Shown here: positions 35,701-46,830 of the stretch, one piece after another
How positions within the stretch are numbered: the first letter of the stretch is position 1
Layout of the letters: each line of letters starts with the position of its first letter
NCBI RefSeq assembly: GCF_024679095.1
Contig: NC_066518.1
Coordinates: 2,905,449 to 2,969,448 of the forward strand
DNA length: 64,000 nucleotides
DNA from: Eriocheir sinensis
Taxonomy: Eukaryota > Arthropoda > Malacostraca > Decapoda > Varunidae
Reading direction: 5' to 3'
Translations under genes and position numbers: made by a program
The notes under the pieces: model-generated
The model's input: the letters and a program-made list of their open reading frames with translations, nothing else
What the model was told of the DNA's origin: nothing
The model's database searches: none

Positions 35701-36680
35701 AGAGAAAAAAAAACACTCATGAAAACGCAATTTATCTCCTTCTCATACCCTGGAAACTACTTCTGTGAGAGGTGCATGGAGGCGCCGGGGCATAGGGCCA
35801 TACTTTTAAACATTTCTGCGCCCAAGAACACGTAGGGTCGTATTCTGAGACATTTCGCCGCCCAAGAACACATATTTGACAAGGCTTTATTAGTAGTTGT
35901 GGGCATTTCCAGGGGTAGTTTTATGACCGTGGTGGTGGTTTGATCCTTCCTCTGTATCATGAGCCTAAAAAAACACTCATTAGAACCCAATTGATCCTCT
36001 CTGTGACCTTTAGAAATAGCTGATGTGAGATGGCAAAGCGTTTTATTATACCATCCGTAATTTACTAGTCTTTCGTGGGAGTTTAGGGCATTTCCAGGAG
36101 TACTCTTATGACCCTGGTGGTAGTCTGAGCCTTCTTCTGTACCATGAACCTTAGAAACACACATTTGACAAGGCTTTCGTAGGAGTTGTGGGCATTTCCA
36201 GGGTTACTTTTATGACCCTGGTGGTAGTCTGACCCTTCTTCTGTACCATGAGCCTTAGAAACACATATTTGACAAGGCTTTCGTAGGAGTTGTGGGCATT
36301 TCCAGGGTTACTTTTATGACCCTGGTGGTAGTCTGACCCTTCTTCTGTACCATGAACCTTAGAAACACACATTTGACAAGGCTTTCGTAGGAGTTGTGGG
36401 CATTTCCAGGGTTACTTTTATGACCCTGGTGGTAGTCTGAGCCTTCTTCTGTACCATGAACCTTAGAAACACACATTTGACAAGGCTTTCGTAGGAGTTG
36501 TGGGCATTTCCAGGGTTACTTTTATGACCCTGGTGGTAGTCTGAGCCTTCTTCTGTACCGTGAACCTAAAAGAACACTCATTAGAACTCGATTACCCTCC
36601 TCTTTGGCCTTTGGAAATAGCTGGTGTGAGGGGCGGGAGCATCTGACAATACCAACCATACCACCTTCAATCTCACGGGA
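35701..36680 (+). repeat. 104-bp tandem array with longer diverged flanks
   Basis: TTTGACAAGGCTTTCGTAGG units are exactly 104 bp apart at 36167, 36271, 36375 and 36479, nearly identical. Diverged relatives lie at about 35878 and 36065. A second motif (ACACTCATTAGAAC.C.ATT... GAAATAGCTG.TGTGAG) occurs near 35715, 35972 and 36571, so the array has a higher-order structure. The minus-strand frames of about 73 codons repeat because of the array and shift phase at each 104-bp step, so they are not coding. Confidence 0.92.
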
Positions 36681-36796
36681 ACGCGTTAATCTCCTTTTCA
36701 GCCTCCGTAAATTGTTCATGGGAGATGCGGTCCAAGCGTCTGAGAACACCGACATGAATCTTAAGAACCCCTGTAAATAGATGAATGGGAGAGGTG

Positions 36797-36937
36797 TTTT
36801 TTTTTTTTTTTTTTTTTACACCAAGGAAACAGCTCAAGGGCACACATACAAACAACAAAAAAAACAACAAAAAAAAAAAACCTCTACTCATTGCTCCTAA
36901 AAAGAATCCAAAGAGGTGGCCGAAAGAGGGGTCAATG
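36797..36937 (-). mobile_element. LINE 3'-end tail, sense minus
   Basis: T21 run (complement of poly(A)), then CACCAAGGAAACAGCTCAAG, GGGCACA, a diverged A-rich middle, CCTCTACTCATTGCTCC and AAAGAGGTGGCCGAAAGAG. Confidence 0.8.
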
Positions 36938-37290
36938 GGCATGTATATATAGGTCAGGTCAGGTCAGAAGGAAGGAAGGGAAGAAGGATAAGTTGCGTGT
37001 TCGACTCTCGCTTGATATCGTTTCTTCCTCTTTAGATTTCGTTACTAAAGACTTAATGTAACGTTAGACTGAAGACTTCTGGAACGTGGGAACCCTTAAG
37101 CCCGTGTCCCAGAAACACAGATGCTAAAAATAACTCGTCATTAGTAATTATTTTTTCCTCCTTTGTTGTTGTGACTTATCGATCATTCGCCAATCAAATC
37201 CTGTGTTGGTGGATTGTAATGTGTCTGCTTATTTCTGTTATCCTTTGTCTGTTTGTCTGGCGCCTGTGTGTTTTTGTGTATGTATTTGAC

Positions 37291-37291
<1 letters not shown>

Positions 37292-37347
<56 letters not shown>
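37292..37347. repeat. (CT)n microsatellite
   Basis: About 28 CT units with one early TTT. Confidence 0.96.
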
Positions 37348-38457
<1,110 letters not shown>

Positions 38458-38690
38458 CCAGAAAACGGAACCAAGACAAATGTTCTGACCCACAAATTTT
38501 AAAGATTACGGGTCAACGGGGCGAGTATTGTGTCTCAGTGATCCACATTTCTGATCAGTGAAAATGTACATAAGAAAAACTTCCGCCTTTAAATAAAAAA
38601 AAAAAAAAAAACATCAACTACGTTCACATTTAAAAACAATAAGAATTAATAGTAAAAAACATACCTAATCAGCAAAAACATACTTAATTA

Positions 38691-38801
38691 GGACACCTCT
38701 TTTCCCGAAATTGACCTATCTTTCGGCCACTCCTCGGGCTTTTTTTTCATTATTGTTTCCTTTTATTTTGACCTTGAACTCTTTCCTCTATTGTAAATAA
38801 A
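38691..38801 (+). mobile_element. LINE 3'-end tail, sense plus, internally deleted
   Basis: GGACACCTCTTTTCCCGAAA, TGACC, TTTCGGCCACTCC, then the usual GATTC...AGTAGC middle is missing and the copy jumps to CGGGC, TTTTTTTTCATTATTG and ACCTTGAACTCTTTCCTCTA. The lost middle is about 28 bp. Confidence 0.78.
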
Positions 38802-38892
38802 GTTGCCCTCAAGCTCACGACTAAGTGATAACAAAAGGGATGAGAGGAAAAAGTTCTGACTGAATTTCCAGAGAGCGGTTCCGGGCACTCAC

Positions 38893-39010
38893 CTTCCAGA
38901 ACGCGGGACGGGAGGGTCAGGCCGGCCGTCCGTTGGTCCGTCATCCGCGTCCACATCCGCCTCCGTGTTCGTACAGAGAAAGCCAGGTAAATGTCCAGAG
39001 AGTTGCCCAT
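38893..39010 (-). CDS. Candidate first coding exon (weak), unknown protein
   Basis: On the minus strand an ATG in good context (GAGATGG; purine at -3, G at +4) opens 39 codons, MGNSLDIYLAF... to ...LPSRVLE. It then meets CTGGAAG|GTGAGT, a consensus splice donor, leaving one base of the next codon (phase 1). Codons favour G/C in third positions, unlike the surrounding DNA, and there is no repeat in the segment. I recognise no family, and no matching acceptor exon can be picked out in this window. A chance ORF with a good donor is quite possible. Confidence 0.25.
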
Positions 39011-39201
39011 CTCACTGCGGTACTTCTCACCCTAACCATGGGTTAGATCTCATAATTCTATGCATTTTGAACCCCATATATATGCCTCGCAAATTGATAG
39101 AATCGCTGCTAGCGATTTTTGAAAAGTTAGTGAGTTTTTTGCGGCCGCCTCGGGGCGAGGACTGGGATACTTTGTTCCCCCGCCTCCAAAATACGATATT
39201 A

Positions 39202-39260
39202 CGCCTCCATATTGTACTTAAGGGACGAAATACATGTCCCTTAACCATAATATGAAGGCG
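39202..39260. repeat. Imperfect hairpin, ~25-bp arms
   Basis: CGCCTCCATATTGTACTTAA, then GGGAC, faces GTCCCTTAACCATAATATGA, then AGGCG, across about 8 bp. The arms pair with about three mismatches. The surrounding 39040-39480 has no gene. Confidence 0.7.
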
Positions 39261-39539
39261 GAAAAACTTAAAAGTAAACAAAAAGTGGTAAAGGTAGTGA
39301 AAAAGCATATTATACATACGCGCGATGTGTTTTGATGGCGGCCATATTGGGAAGTGACCAGTGTTGCCAACGATCCGGTTATCGATGGTACGCTAGGTTA
39401 GCGATGGTATGCTTAGTTAGCCATTAGCCCACGCATGTGAGACAGGTCCACCACGCGTGGTTATTTTTTTTTTTAGAACACGCACCTTTACCTAATACTA
39501 TACCCGGCCCAAACCTTCACAAAAGCCTTTGGGTATAGG

Positions 39540-40340
39540 TGCGTGTAAAGACGACGAAAACAGAAGTGACGCAAATGCCATTACGTTAGGAGAGAACAGG
39601 TGGAGAGGAGCAAATGATAAGAGGGAAATGGAATACATAGGAATACATAGGAAGAACAGACACCAGAAGACCTATCGGTTTATGGCGAGGGTGTCTGTTT
39701 ACTACCGCTACTACTAGTAATCTACGTGTGGTAGGACTGGACAGAATAGATGAAGGTGGATGAAGGAGGTAATAATGACGATGAATGATAGATGGAGAGG
39801 GAGGTAAAGACGACGAAAATGACGTGACGCAAATGCCATTACGTTAGGAGAGGACAGGTGGGGAGGAGCAAATGATGATAGAGAAAGGGAGGTAATGATG
39901 AAGGGGGAGGAGAGATGGAGAGGGAAGTAAAGACGACGAAAACTCACGTGACGCAAATGATGAGATGGAAAGGGAGGCAATTTTTTTTTTTTTTACGTCT
40001 CCGCCTATTGCGCCGGTAGGCTTGCTTGAGGGGCCTGGATGGTATTCGGCCCCAGCCCGTCATGGCGCAGGCAAGTGTTTATAGTGGCGCCATCTTCTCT
40101 TGGCTCATGCTGCCCCCCGGAACTCGTTCTTGATTCTTGGACGGTTTCCTCTAGAGTCCGGGTTGATGGGTGGTCTTCAGGACAGCATGTGGGTAGTTTT
40201 AAGCCACTCGGCGGTGACTGAAAAATCCGAGGTGGTAGCGTGGGGATTCGAACTCGTGTCGTCCATCTCGTGGTGGTGGGGATGAAGGAGAGATGGAGAG
40301 GGAAGTAGAGATGAAGAAACGAGACGTGACGCAAATGACA
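39540..40340 (+). repeat. Degenerate GTAAAGACGACGAAAA tandem units interrupted by a SINE
   Basis: GTAAAGACGACGAAAA occurs at 39545, 39803 and 39927, each followed by GTGACGCAAATG. Two of them continue through CCATTACGTTAGGAGAG and AGCAAATGAT. A fourth diverged unit (GAGAGGGAAGTAGAGATGAA...GTGACGCAAATG) starts about 40296, after the SINE at 39981-40275. Confidence 0.75.
39981..40275 (-). mobile_element. tRNA-related SINE, sense minus, with poly(A)
   Basis: Reading the minus strand from about 40275: CGAGTTCGAATCCCC is a good RNA polymerase III B box (GGTTCGAATCC type). It is followed by CACGCTACCACC, a ~220-bp body ending GGCGCAATAGGCGGAGACGT, and A13 (T13 at 39981 on plus). No A box precedes the B box, so the 5' end is truncated or diverged. 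It sits inside the 39540-40340 repeat. The 109-codon minus-strand frame across it is incidental. A tRNA-derived SINE is the best reading from box, size and tail. Confidence 0.75.
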
Positions 40341-40495
40341 GTACGGAAACTATGGTGCGGCGAGGCGAGGCAAATGACACTACTAACTAACTAAAAATGT
40401 AGGATAGATTAGTGGGGGGGGGGGGGGTGAAATAAGTGTAGAATAAGCAAAGTTGTGGAAGTGATGTCGAAGTAAAGTAAGAGGAGAGAAAGCAA
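40341..40495. other. Spacer with G14 run
   Basis: A homopolymer of about 14 G at 40414-40427. Otherwise nothing. Confidence 0.6.
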
Positions 40496-40620
40496 TTTTT
40501 TTTTACAACAAAGGAGGCAGCTCAAGGGTGCAAAAAAAGGAAACAATAATAAAAAAAAAGCCCGCTACTCGCTGCTCCTACATAAAAGAATCAAAAGAGG
40601 TGGCCGAAAGAGAGGTCAAT
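40496..40620 (-). mobile_element. LINE 3'-end tail, sense minus
   Basis: TTTTTTTTTACAACAAAGGA, GGCAGCTCAAGGGTGCAAAA, AAGCCCGCTACTCGCTGCTC and AAAAGAGGTGGCCGAAAGAG. It is close to the 33796 copy. Confidence 0.82.
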
Positions 40621-40842
40621 AAATAAGTGGAGGTGAGATGGAGAGGGAAGTAAGGGGGGGAAAAGCCGTGACCCAGAAGCTCAGCGAGTCACTATTTCAT
40701 TGGGCATCAGCAGCGGGGAGCAACCACTATTCTTGCGCCCTTGTTTATTTCGGCACAGCGACTCCCTTCCTTGTTTGTGCCACGCGATCACCTTCAGACT
40801 AACACGCTCTCTTGCAGGTCTAGTTGCGTCATAGAATCTGCC

Positions 40843-40844
<2 letters not shown>

Positions 40845-40889
<45 letters not shown>

Positions 40890-40893
40890 CACC
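40845..40893. repeat. (AC)n microsatellite
   Basis: About 22 AC units with one GC interruption. Confidence 0.96.
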
Positions 40894-40899
40894 AAGACT

Positions 40900-41175
40900 C
40901 TATCCTGTCAGGCTTTCCGACTTTGTAGCTGGCTGAGGTTCAATCCCCGCTCAGGCCGAAAAAAAAAAAAAAAAAAAAACCGCCGGCATTAAGCGGTTTC
41001 TGTTCCACCTTGAGCATTGGGGATAGGGCCGTGTGGAGTGTGAAAGTCCCAGCCATGATTCCGGCAGTACTTAAAAGATCGGCCAACGAGCTCCAAATGC
41101 TCTCACCAGGAAGGTATATTTGCTGGCGATTGGGACTCCAACACATGATCAAGCTGTGGTGAATTACAGACACCT
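40900..41175. mobile_element. SINE-like element with tRNA 3'-half and internal A21
   Basis: GCTGGCTGAGGTTCAATCCC followed by CGCTCAGGCC resembles a tRNA T-arm region; GGTTCAATCC is a B-box match. An A21 run (40959-40979) follows, then a ~195-bp body from CCGCCGGCATTAAGCGG to GTGGTGAATTACAGACACC. No D-arm precedes it, so it is not an intact tRNA. Orientation is uncertain: the body could be a separate element read from the minus strand. Confidence 0.5.
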
Positions 41176-41430
41176 ACCAACCCCACAGTCCTACACACAT
41201 ACACACACAAGCATACACCCCCTCCCCCAAGCCCACCATTAAACACCTACAAGTAAGCCTCCCAGAAGCATCAAAGAACATGCAACCAAAATGGGTCCCA
41301 CCGCTAGGCAAAGGACCGCAAATAGACACCCCCTTTCGTCCTCTTTAATTTATTTTCCAACCAGTCTTCTTAAGCACTCTGCCGCTACGTGACTGGTAGT
41401 TTCGATCTCGAGTTAGCGTCCGGGTGGAGG
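41176..41430. other. Unique spacer
   Basis: No repeat or gene recognised. Confidence 0.45.
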
Positions 41431-41640
41431 TTATGGTGTCACACGTTACACGGCGTTGAAGTTAAAGGGTAAAGGTGACGCCGAAGAGGATGAAGGTTAT
41501 GGTGTCACACGTTACACGGCGTTGAAGTTAAAGGGTAAAGGTGGCGCCGAAGAGGATGAAGGTTATGGTGTCACACGTTACACGGCGTTGAAGTTAAAGG
41601 GTAAAGGTGGCGCCGAAGAGGATGAAGGTTATGGTGTCCA
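41431..41640 (+). repeat. 66-bp tandem repeat, ~3.2 copies, in frame
   Basis: TTATGGTGTCACAC starts at 41431, 41497, 41563 and 41629, exactly 66 bp apart; copies differ by about one base. 66 bp is 22 codons, so one plus-strand frame repeats LKLKGKGGAEEDEGYGVTRY plus TA. A stop lies just upstream and another about 30 bp after the last unit. I recognise no protein and see no splice support, so I class it as a tandem repeat. Confidence 0.93.
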
Positions 41641-42123
41641 CACTCGGAATCGTTTGATATTTATGAATTAATGAATCGAGAGCTATACTCGTCTTTATCC
41701 AATTAGGTAAGCGCTGCCATTACGAAAAGAAAATTTACAATATCTTTTTTCAGACATGTAAGGATTTTGGAATCATGAGTTTAGATCATTAAGTAATGTA
41801 TGTAAAACTTTCTATCAAAGGAAAGAAAAGTCAGGTTATTTTTCATGTAAACTATTTTATTTCAGACTGGCGGCCAGGCGACGAATAAAGGTAGAGGTCA
41901 TCCGGAATGTTCCATCCTGTCTACGTGTTATTCTTCACTTTCTTCTTTTCGTCTTTCTTGTGCTACGTCCGCTTGTGTAGTTTTTCTTCTGCTTCCAGGT
42001 CACGCACTTCGGTGGACCCATGAACCTTCAACTCCCTCGTCCACTCCTTCACTTCACACCTGCCAAATATTCAATCCAACCCACACACCTGTACAGCCAC
42101 CCATCTCACACATCAACTGTGGC
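41641..42123. other. Unique DNA, nothing recognised
   Basis: Ordinary composition and only short frames. Confidence 0.5.
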
Positions 42124-42206
<83 letters not shown>

Positions 42207-42220
42207 TAATAATAATAATG

Positions 42221-42302
<82 letters not shown>

Positions 42303-42308
42303 TAATAA
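42124..42308. repeat. (AAT)n trinucleotide array, ~185 bp
   Basis: About 60 AAT units with AAC and ATG variants. It gives poly-Ile, poly-Leu and similar frames. Confidence 0.97.
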
Positions 42309-42408
42309 AAACGAATACATGGATTAACAACAATAACAATAAGTCATCGTTTTGTATTTAACACAAGAAATTTGACTCGTATGTTTTCAATAAAAGTATA
42401 CAACAGTT

Positions 42409-42411
<3 letters not shown>

Positions 42412-42447
<36 letters not shown>
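42412..42447. repeat. (AC)n microsatellite
   Basis: About 18 CA units. Confidence 0.96.
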
Positions 42448-42448
<1 letters not shown>

Positions 42449-42739
42449 CTTAAAATTAGAAAGCAAATTATACACGCACACCAACGTATCGCACTCATTA
42501 AATCATCATGTAACTCTAGGGTGTAAGTATCTAAAATTAGCTTACACATTTTTGCCTGAATCATAAACCGAAGATGACATTTTTTTTCTATTTCCCGAAA
42601 GTAAAGAAAAAGTGAAAAGGGCAATGTGTTTAATGAGGTGACGATATACACTAAAGAGGAATGAAAGTTTAGAAATACGTCATCATCTGTGTCACTGGCT
42701 ACACCCTCTCTGGATCACCCCCCTCCAACTACCCCCCGC

Positions 42740-42942
42740 CAGCGTTGCCAAATTGTCGTACTCTGAACACTGCATTTATAATTTTTAGGCCCCAAGACGG
42801 TCGTAACCACACAACTAACGATATAAATTTAAAGTTATCGTTAAAACTGTTAAATGTTGATCGTTTACGTTTTTTCTGGTATATTTATTGGGCAGAAACG
42901 ACGAAAATGCAATGCGCTGTGTACGATACTTTGGCAACGCTG
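42740..42942. mobile_element. hAT-like MITE, copy 2 (203 bp)
   Basis: Ends CAGCGTTGCCAAA...TTTGGCAACGCTG are perfect inverted repeats over 13 bp and extend with mismatches to about 35 bp, including TCGTAC. The flanks carry CCCCCCGC (42732-42739) and ACCCCCGC (42943-42950), a 7-of-8 match to an 8-bp target duplication. The interior shares AAAGTTATCGTT...TGTTAAA with copy 1 at 31030. No transposase. Confidence 0.85.
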
Positions 42943-43129
42943 ACCCCCGCCTTCTCCCGTCTCCTCGACACCACGGCCGCCGCTACACTCTTTGCACCGG
43001 ACAGAGGACCATAGACACTGCCCCCCCCGTGCGTGTCTTTTCAAATGACATCAAAACAGCGAGGCGTGAAGGAGAAAAACACACTCGATCGGTCCAAGGT
43101 CAGGATGGAGGAGGTGTGTCTCTGAGTCT

Positions 43130-44100
43130 TTTTTTTTTTTTTATATCTCCTCCTCCGGCTTCCCTTCTTTTTCCCTCTCTTCTTTATACCCTTCTTCTCC
43201 TCCCCCTTCTCTTCTTTCTCCTTCTCTTCCTTTTCCCCCTCTTCGTAAAATATCTTTCGTCTCCTCCTCCTCCTTCATTATCCTTCTCTTTCTTCTCCCC
43301 CTCTTCCTAATTCTTTCTTTTCTTCCTCCTCCTTCCATTCTCTTTCTTCTTCCTCTCTTCCTAATTCTCTTTCTTCTCCCCTCCTTCCTATTTCTTTTTT
43401 ATTCTCCCCCTCCTCTATTTCTTCCTCGCCTTTCTTCTCTTTCTCTCTCACTCTCTTTTCCTACTCCCCAATTCTTTCTCTTTTTTTCTCTGTGTGACTG
43501 CTTTGTTTTATGTTCGCACTCTGGTATTTCATTCATTCTACTTGTTCGCTTTTTTTTTCAATAGATCACAGCTTCTAAAATCTGATGAACTAAAGCATAA
43601 TCAGGCAACCAATCTATTTATCCTCCTCTTTCTCCTGTTCCTTCTCCTCCTACGCCTCCAAATGTCACCACCGACACCTCCTTCATCGTCGTCGTCATCA
43701 TCGCTGCCAAAAACAAGTGCGAGCCGGAGAGGAAAATCGCGTAGTCTCCCATCAAACCGTCACCATTTTCATCTTGCCTCTCCCCCCCCTTCTCTCAGCC
43801 ACCCAGCCAGCCTCCCAGCCCTCTCTCTCTCTCTACGATCTCCCCCATTCTCCCCCGTCCCTATCTCCTCCTTTTCTTCCTTTCTCTCTCCTCTCCCAAG
43901 TACCCTTCCTCCCCACCCCGTACCCTTTCCCTACACTTACCTTGGCCTCTTGCTACCTCCTGTCCTTCACTCCCCTCTTTCCCCTCTACCTGCTCCCCCT
44001 CGCTCCCTCTCCCCCTCCCACGTCCCCCAGTGCCACCCCGTCGTTTTCATTAACTGCTCCCCCCTGTCTCACCCCCCCCCCCCCTCCGAAGCTCTCACTA
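43130..44100. repeat. Long polypyrimidine-rich tract
   Basis: C/T-rich on plus (43130-43490 and 43780-44040) with CCTCCTCC and CTTCTT motifs. The 214- and 144-codon frames are Ser/Pro/Leu-rich and compositional. Confidence 0.75.
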
Positions 44101-44154
44101 ACAGGCAGCTCAGCATTGGTCTTGGCAGCGTCCCCTGAAGGCCTCAAGTAATAG

Positions 44155-44840
44155 CCCGAGCGAAGGGGATGAAGTAGGGAGAAAGGTGTGGTTGAGAAGG
44201 GAGTGAAGGGAGGGGAGGAAGAAAGGAAGGGAGCAAACGGGAGGGGAAGAAAGGGACGGGAAGAAAGGAAGGGAGTAAACGGGATGGATAAGAGAGAAAG
44301 ATATAGTAGAGAAGGAGATGAAGGTAAGAAGAAGGGGAGGGAGCAAAGAGGATAGGAGAAAAGGAAGGAAGCAAAGGGAGCGGGATTAAAGTAAGGGAGC
44401 AAAGGGGGAAAAAAGGGAGGAAAGGTGATGGAAAGATATATGGATGAGACAGGTAAGGGGGACGGGGTAGAGAGGGGGGGGGGTAAGAACTCTGTGACAT
44501 GGTGGAAGGGAATAGGAAGAAAAAAAAAAGGGGGGGGGGGGTATTTGGAAAGAAAAACAGAGGAGGTAAAATAGGGATGAAACCAAGTCAGGGAGAGAAG
44601 AGGGTAAGGGGAACGGGGTAGAGGGGGGGGGGGGTAAGAACTCAGTGACATAGTGGAGGGGATAGGAAGGAAAAAAAGGGGATGTTAGGAAGGAAGAACA
44701 GAGGAGGTAAAAGGGGAATGAAACCAAGTCAGGGAGAGAAGAGGGTAAGGGGGAAGAACTCAGTGATATGTCGACGAGGGAATAGGGAGAAAAAAAAGAG
44801 AGAAGGGGGATGCTAGGTAGGAAGTAGAGGAGGCAGTCAA
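44155..44840 (+). repeat. Purine-rich tandem repeat, ~118-151-bp units
   Basis: AAGAACTC(T/A)GTGACAT starts at about 44485, 44636 and 44754. Units share GAAACCAAGTCAGGGAGAGA, AGAGGGTAAGGGG and a long G run. Before 44430 the sequence is a looser GGGAGGAAGAAAGG array. Minus-strand frames of 118-221 codons are artefacts. Confidence 0.82.
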
Positions 44841-46090
44841 GACCTCTCCCCTGCTGCGATAAACAGACCAATGTAAACTCAATGTAAACAGACCAATGTA
44901 AACTCAGCCTTAGGCCATTAGGTACCCAAAAGCCTCCCAGTGGTCCAATCCTTCAATTTGCATATTCTTTTTTATCCCTTCCCTTCCCCTCTCCAGGTGT
45001 TCACGGAGTAACAAGGTGGCAGGTGTAAACAAGCGCTTGCATCGTTAATTAGTGGACTGTGGAAGTGGGATCGCACACCTATTGAAGAGCTGTTTATTAG
45101 CATCCAATTCTGTACCATCCCTTAGCTTCCTCTCCCTTTCTTCTTCATTTCCTTTCACTCCCTTGATAATCATCTTCCCTTTTTGTACCACCCTTGTCAT
45201 CGATCTCAACCTTCTCCATACCCTTTTCCCCTTATCTTTCACTCTCCCTTTCTTTTTCCCTTTTCGTCATCCCCTTCTTAACCATATCTTCCTCCTTAAC
45301 CCTCCCCTTTGCTCCCTTCCTTCCTTCTTGCTTTCTCTTCATGCCCTCCTTTTTGCTCCCTTCCTCTCTTCCCGTTACCTTTCTCCCTTCCTTTCTTCTC
45401 GTCCCATCTGCTCCCTTCCTTTCTCCTTCTTGCCTTTCCTGCATCCACTTCACATATTATTTTCCTTTAATCTCTCACTCTGTACCTTTCTTTTTTCTTT
45501 CTTTCTCTTTTCCTTTCTTCCATCTTCCTCTGTGGTGGTTCATCTGCTTTTCATTTCCTTATATTTTCAACTTCCATTTTATATATTATCTTTTATCCCT
45601 TCTCGCTTCCTTTCCTCTCTTTTCACTTATTTACCCTCCTGTTTTCATCCTTCCCACTCTGGCTTGTTTTGAAGGACGAAGGGACCTGGTCGAAGAAGCC
45701 CCCTTGCCAAGACGCTTTAGCCTCCCTCATTTGTTTTTCTCTTCCCCAGCCCATGACTCAGCACTTTGACGACCCCACTGACCTGGATAAAGAGTTCAGT
45801 ATCCTCCTCTTCCTCCACTCCTATTTTTTGCATGACTTCTATAGAGATCCGCCTAATGATTTTACAATGTACCCTTTGAATATTAAAAAGATGAAAAGGA
45901 GGAAAGGAATCAGGTCGCTTAACGGAGTATTTCAGGTGTAAATGGTTAAGCTGAAATGTTTTATGGTGAGCAAATGGCACAGGGAAGGAAAAATGGGGGT
46001 GGCTGACCTGCTATGGGGTTGCGCGGAATTACTCAGAACCATGTAGTTTTTTTTTATACTTATTCACAGCAGAGGAAGAGCAACAAGACA
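44841..46090. other. Mainly pyrimidine-rich spacer, no gene
   Basis: A short GACCAATGTAAACTCA duplication near 44868-44907. C/T-rich at 45110-45660 with TTTGCTCCCTTCCT repetition. Frames up to 206 codons are Phe/Ser/Leu-rich. 45700-46090 is unique DNA. Confidence 0.6.
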
Positions 46091-46165
46091 AAATGCTTAA
46101 AGTAGGTCTTTTTTTATACATTATGCAAAATGCTTAATGTAGATATTTTTTTATACATTATTAAA
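46091..46165 (+). repeat. Two-copy 37-bp tandem repeat
   Basis: AAATGCTTAA.GTAG.T.TTTT and TTATACATTAT occur twice, starting at 46091 and 46128. Confidence 0.8.
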
Positions 46166-46531
46166 ACGCTCACTGTCTGCAATCTTTCATTTCTGTCACT
46201 GCTAAGCTCTGTAACAGTCTTCCCGTGTCTGTACTTCCTACTTGTACGACTTGATCGCTTTGAAAAGGAGAGTTCCAGACATCTCCCCGACTGAAACTGA
46301 CCCTCACTCTTGGCTTTCCTCCTGTCATCTATGAGGGAGCAATGCGTAGTAGTAAGGCAAAGGTCATGCAAAGGTCATAGTGGCCTTTCCTTACATCTAT
46401 TTTTGTTTCTCTATAGAGCTGCCTCGTGTGGTGTAAAAGGAAGAATCAACTTTCGATAATTCTGAAAGTAGACTGAAAAAGAGGTATTGTTGGGGTCTTT
46501 TTTTTTGTTATTCATACTAATCTATCTAGCA

Positions 46532-46703
46532 AGACACCTCTCCACCCGAAATTGACCTCTCTTTTGGCCACTCTTAACTTTGGTCTATTATGGGAGCGGT
46601 GAGTAGCGGGCTTTTTTTCTTTCTCTGTACTCTTTTTGTTGCCCTTGAGCCGTCTCCTTTGCTGTAAAAAAAAAAATAATAATAATAAAAAAAAAAAAAA
46701 AAA
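46532..46703 (+). mobile_element. LINE 3'-end tail, sense plus, with (AAT)n-like tail
   Basis: GACACCTCTCCACCCGAAAT, TGACCTCTCTTTTGGCCACT, GAGCGGTGAGTAGCGGGC, GTTGCCCTTGAGCCGTCTCC, TTTGCTGT, then A11, AATAATAAT and A16. The A/AAT tail shows how a microsatellite can start from the poly(A) end. Confidence 0.82.
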
Positions 46704-46727
46704 TCTACGCAATTGCTATATAGATAC

Positions 46728-46800
46728 AGGTAAAGGTAAAGGTGGGAGCCATACATATGCTATAGCTGCGCGAGGCGGCGGTGTTCATCTCCGTCACTAT
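46728..46800 (+). repeat. Dispersed repeat 'CTATAGCTGCGCG', copy 1
   Basis: AGGTAAAGG, then GCTATAGCTGCGCGAGGCGG and GTGTTCATCTCCGTCACT. Related copies at 48494 and 48652. Confidence 0.7.
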
Positions 46801-46830
46801 GAGGATCCACAATACTGCACGGAAGCTCAG

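Noticed and set aside
36151..36476. Two 73-codon minus-strand frames with the repeated MCVSKVHGTEEGSDY motif
   Set aside because: They are the same 104-bp repeat read in shifted phase. 104 is not a multiple of 3, so no continuous protein exists.
40919..40958. Possible functional tRNA gene
   Set aside because: Only a T-arm-like segment is present. No acceptor stem, D-arm or anticodon arm folds, and a poly(A) follows directly.
43986..45672. 206-221-codon Phe/Ser/Pro frames
   Set aside because: Compositional frames over polypurine/polypyrimidine tracts and the ~150-bp tandem repeat.
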